From: Bacillota bacterium
Lineage (GTDB): Bacteria; Bacillota; Negativicutes; Sporomusales; UBA7701
DNA: 5,943 bases
Assembly (NCBI GenBank): GCA_023415075.1
Contig: JAEZLU010000182.1
Span: 1-5,943 of the forward strand
Direction of reading: 5' to 3'
Made by a program: the position numbers and the translations under genes. The notes under the pieces are model-generated. The model made no database searches and had not been told where the DNA came from. It saw nothing but the letters and a program-made list of their open reading frames with translations. This document shows, piece by piece, positions 5,373-5,943 of the stretch. Numbering within the stretch: the first letter of the stretch is position 1; the number at the start of each line of letters is the position of its first letter.

Positions 5373-5943
5373 ATGATACTATCCAGCAAGCCGGTTTTAG
5401 CCTTGGGCCAGCAGCTGGCGGAAACCCTCCGCTTGCAGATCGTAGCCGGCGAACTTACCGACGGTCAGAAACTGTCGGAAAACATGCTGGCCGCCCAGTA
5501 CGGCTCCAGCCGGGCCCCGGTGCGCGAAGCCCTGAAAGCTCTCGAATACGAAGGGCTAGTCAGCCTCACCAAGCAGGGCGTTATCGTCCGCGGCCTCACC
5601 GCCGGCGAACTCGACGAACTTTACGACGTCCGCTACATGCTGGAAATGTACTGCCTCACCCACATAAAAAAAGGCCACCTGCCGGCCCTTGCCGACCGCC
5701 TGACCGTCCTCGTCGACCGCATGGCCCTGGCGCTGACGCACAAAGACTGCGAAGAATTTTCCTCCCAGGACATCAACTTCCACAACCTGCCTTTCGAATA
5801 CCTGGAGCACCGCTTCATCCCCCAATTCTGGGGCAACATCAAAGGCCTCTACCAGACCGTCCTCTACGTCGGCACCAAGCACCGCTTCGAGCAAGGCGAC
5901 TACGCCTACAAAGAAGAAGTCGTCGAAAAGCACGGCAAAATGG
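5373..5943 (+). CDS. GntR-family regulator, FCD (FadR) subfamily, C-terminus cut
   Basis: This is the first 190 residues of a transcription factor running off the window; family members are usually 210-250 residues. The N-terminal winged helix-turn-helix (about 10-75) has the GntR pattern LSENMLAAQYGSSRAPVREALKALEYEGLV (34-63), with the recognition helix around S46-R-x-P-V-R-E-A-L, and a wing ending G69-V-I-V-R73. The following helical domain starts ELDELYDVRYMLE (79-91), typical of FCD ligand domains that bind small organic acids through a metal. Likely ligands are D133, H137 and H188, with the last His beyond the edge. AAGGAAGG (5356-5363) lies 9 nt before the ATG. Its place at the end of a sugar-acid operon suggests it is the local regulator, probably a repressor relieved by a pathway acid. 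The operator assignment is unproven. Confidence 0.88.
   Translation, partial: MILSSKPVLALGQQLAETLRLQIVAGELTDGQKLSENMLAAQYGSSRAPVREALKALEYEGLVSLTKQGVIVRGLTAGELDELYDVRYMLEMYCLTHIKKGHLPALADRLTVLVDRMALALTHKDCEEFSSQDINFHNLPFEYLEHRFIPQFWGNIKGLYQTVLYVGTKHRFEQGDYAYKEEVVEKHGKM

Overview
The window looks like an accessory sugar-acid catabolism locus of an anaerobic, spore-lineage Firmicute. My best guess is a Negativicutes/Sporomusaceae-type organism. This rests on strong AAGGAG-type ribosome binding sites, GC-rich C-ending codons next to an AT-rich intergenic region, consensus sigma-A promoters, and a TRAP binding protein made as a lipoprotein. The taxonomic call is inference.

Layout. At the left edge (1-202, minus strand) is the first 67 codons of a major facilitator transporter. 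A 629-base AT-rich divergent intergenic region follows (203-831). It holds a leftward consensus promoter with two abutting 15-bp ATTGG-N5-CCAAT operators, a long perfect hairpin, a nested-repeat element containing a 35-codon minus-strand reading frame, an 8-bp-register array of GTCGAC/GTTGAC boxes, and a rightward consensus promoter. From 832 onward all genes read rightward with tight spacing: a KduD-type short-chain dehydrogenase (832-1593), a KduI/IolB-family cupin isomerase (1620-2378), a complete three-gene TRAP transporter dctP-dctQ-dctM (2439-5311), and a GntR regulator of the FCD subfamily cut by the right edge (5373-5943).

How they work together (inference from the families). The TRAP system would bind and import an acidic sugar, probably a uronate or unsaturated uronate derivative. 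The isomerase and dehydrogenase would be the KduI and KduD steps, converting 5-keto-4-deoxyuronate through 2,5-diketo-3-deoxygluconate to 2-keto-3-deoxygluconate. The FCD regulator would sense a pathway acid and control the operon, and possibly the divergent MFS gene. The kinase and aldolase that would finish the route are not in the window.

The genes themselves are ordinary families. The most interesting signals are non-coding: the two different operator arrays on either side of the intergenic region, the hairpin-bounded element between them, and the AUGUGA arrangement at the dctP start. I see no CRISPR array, tRNA, rRNA or intact mobile element.
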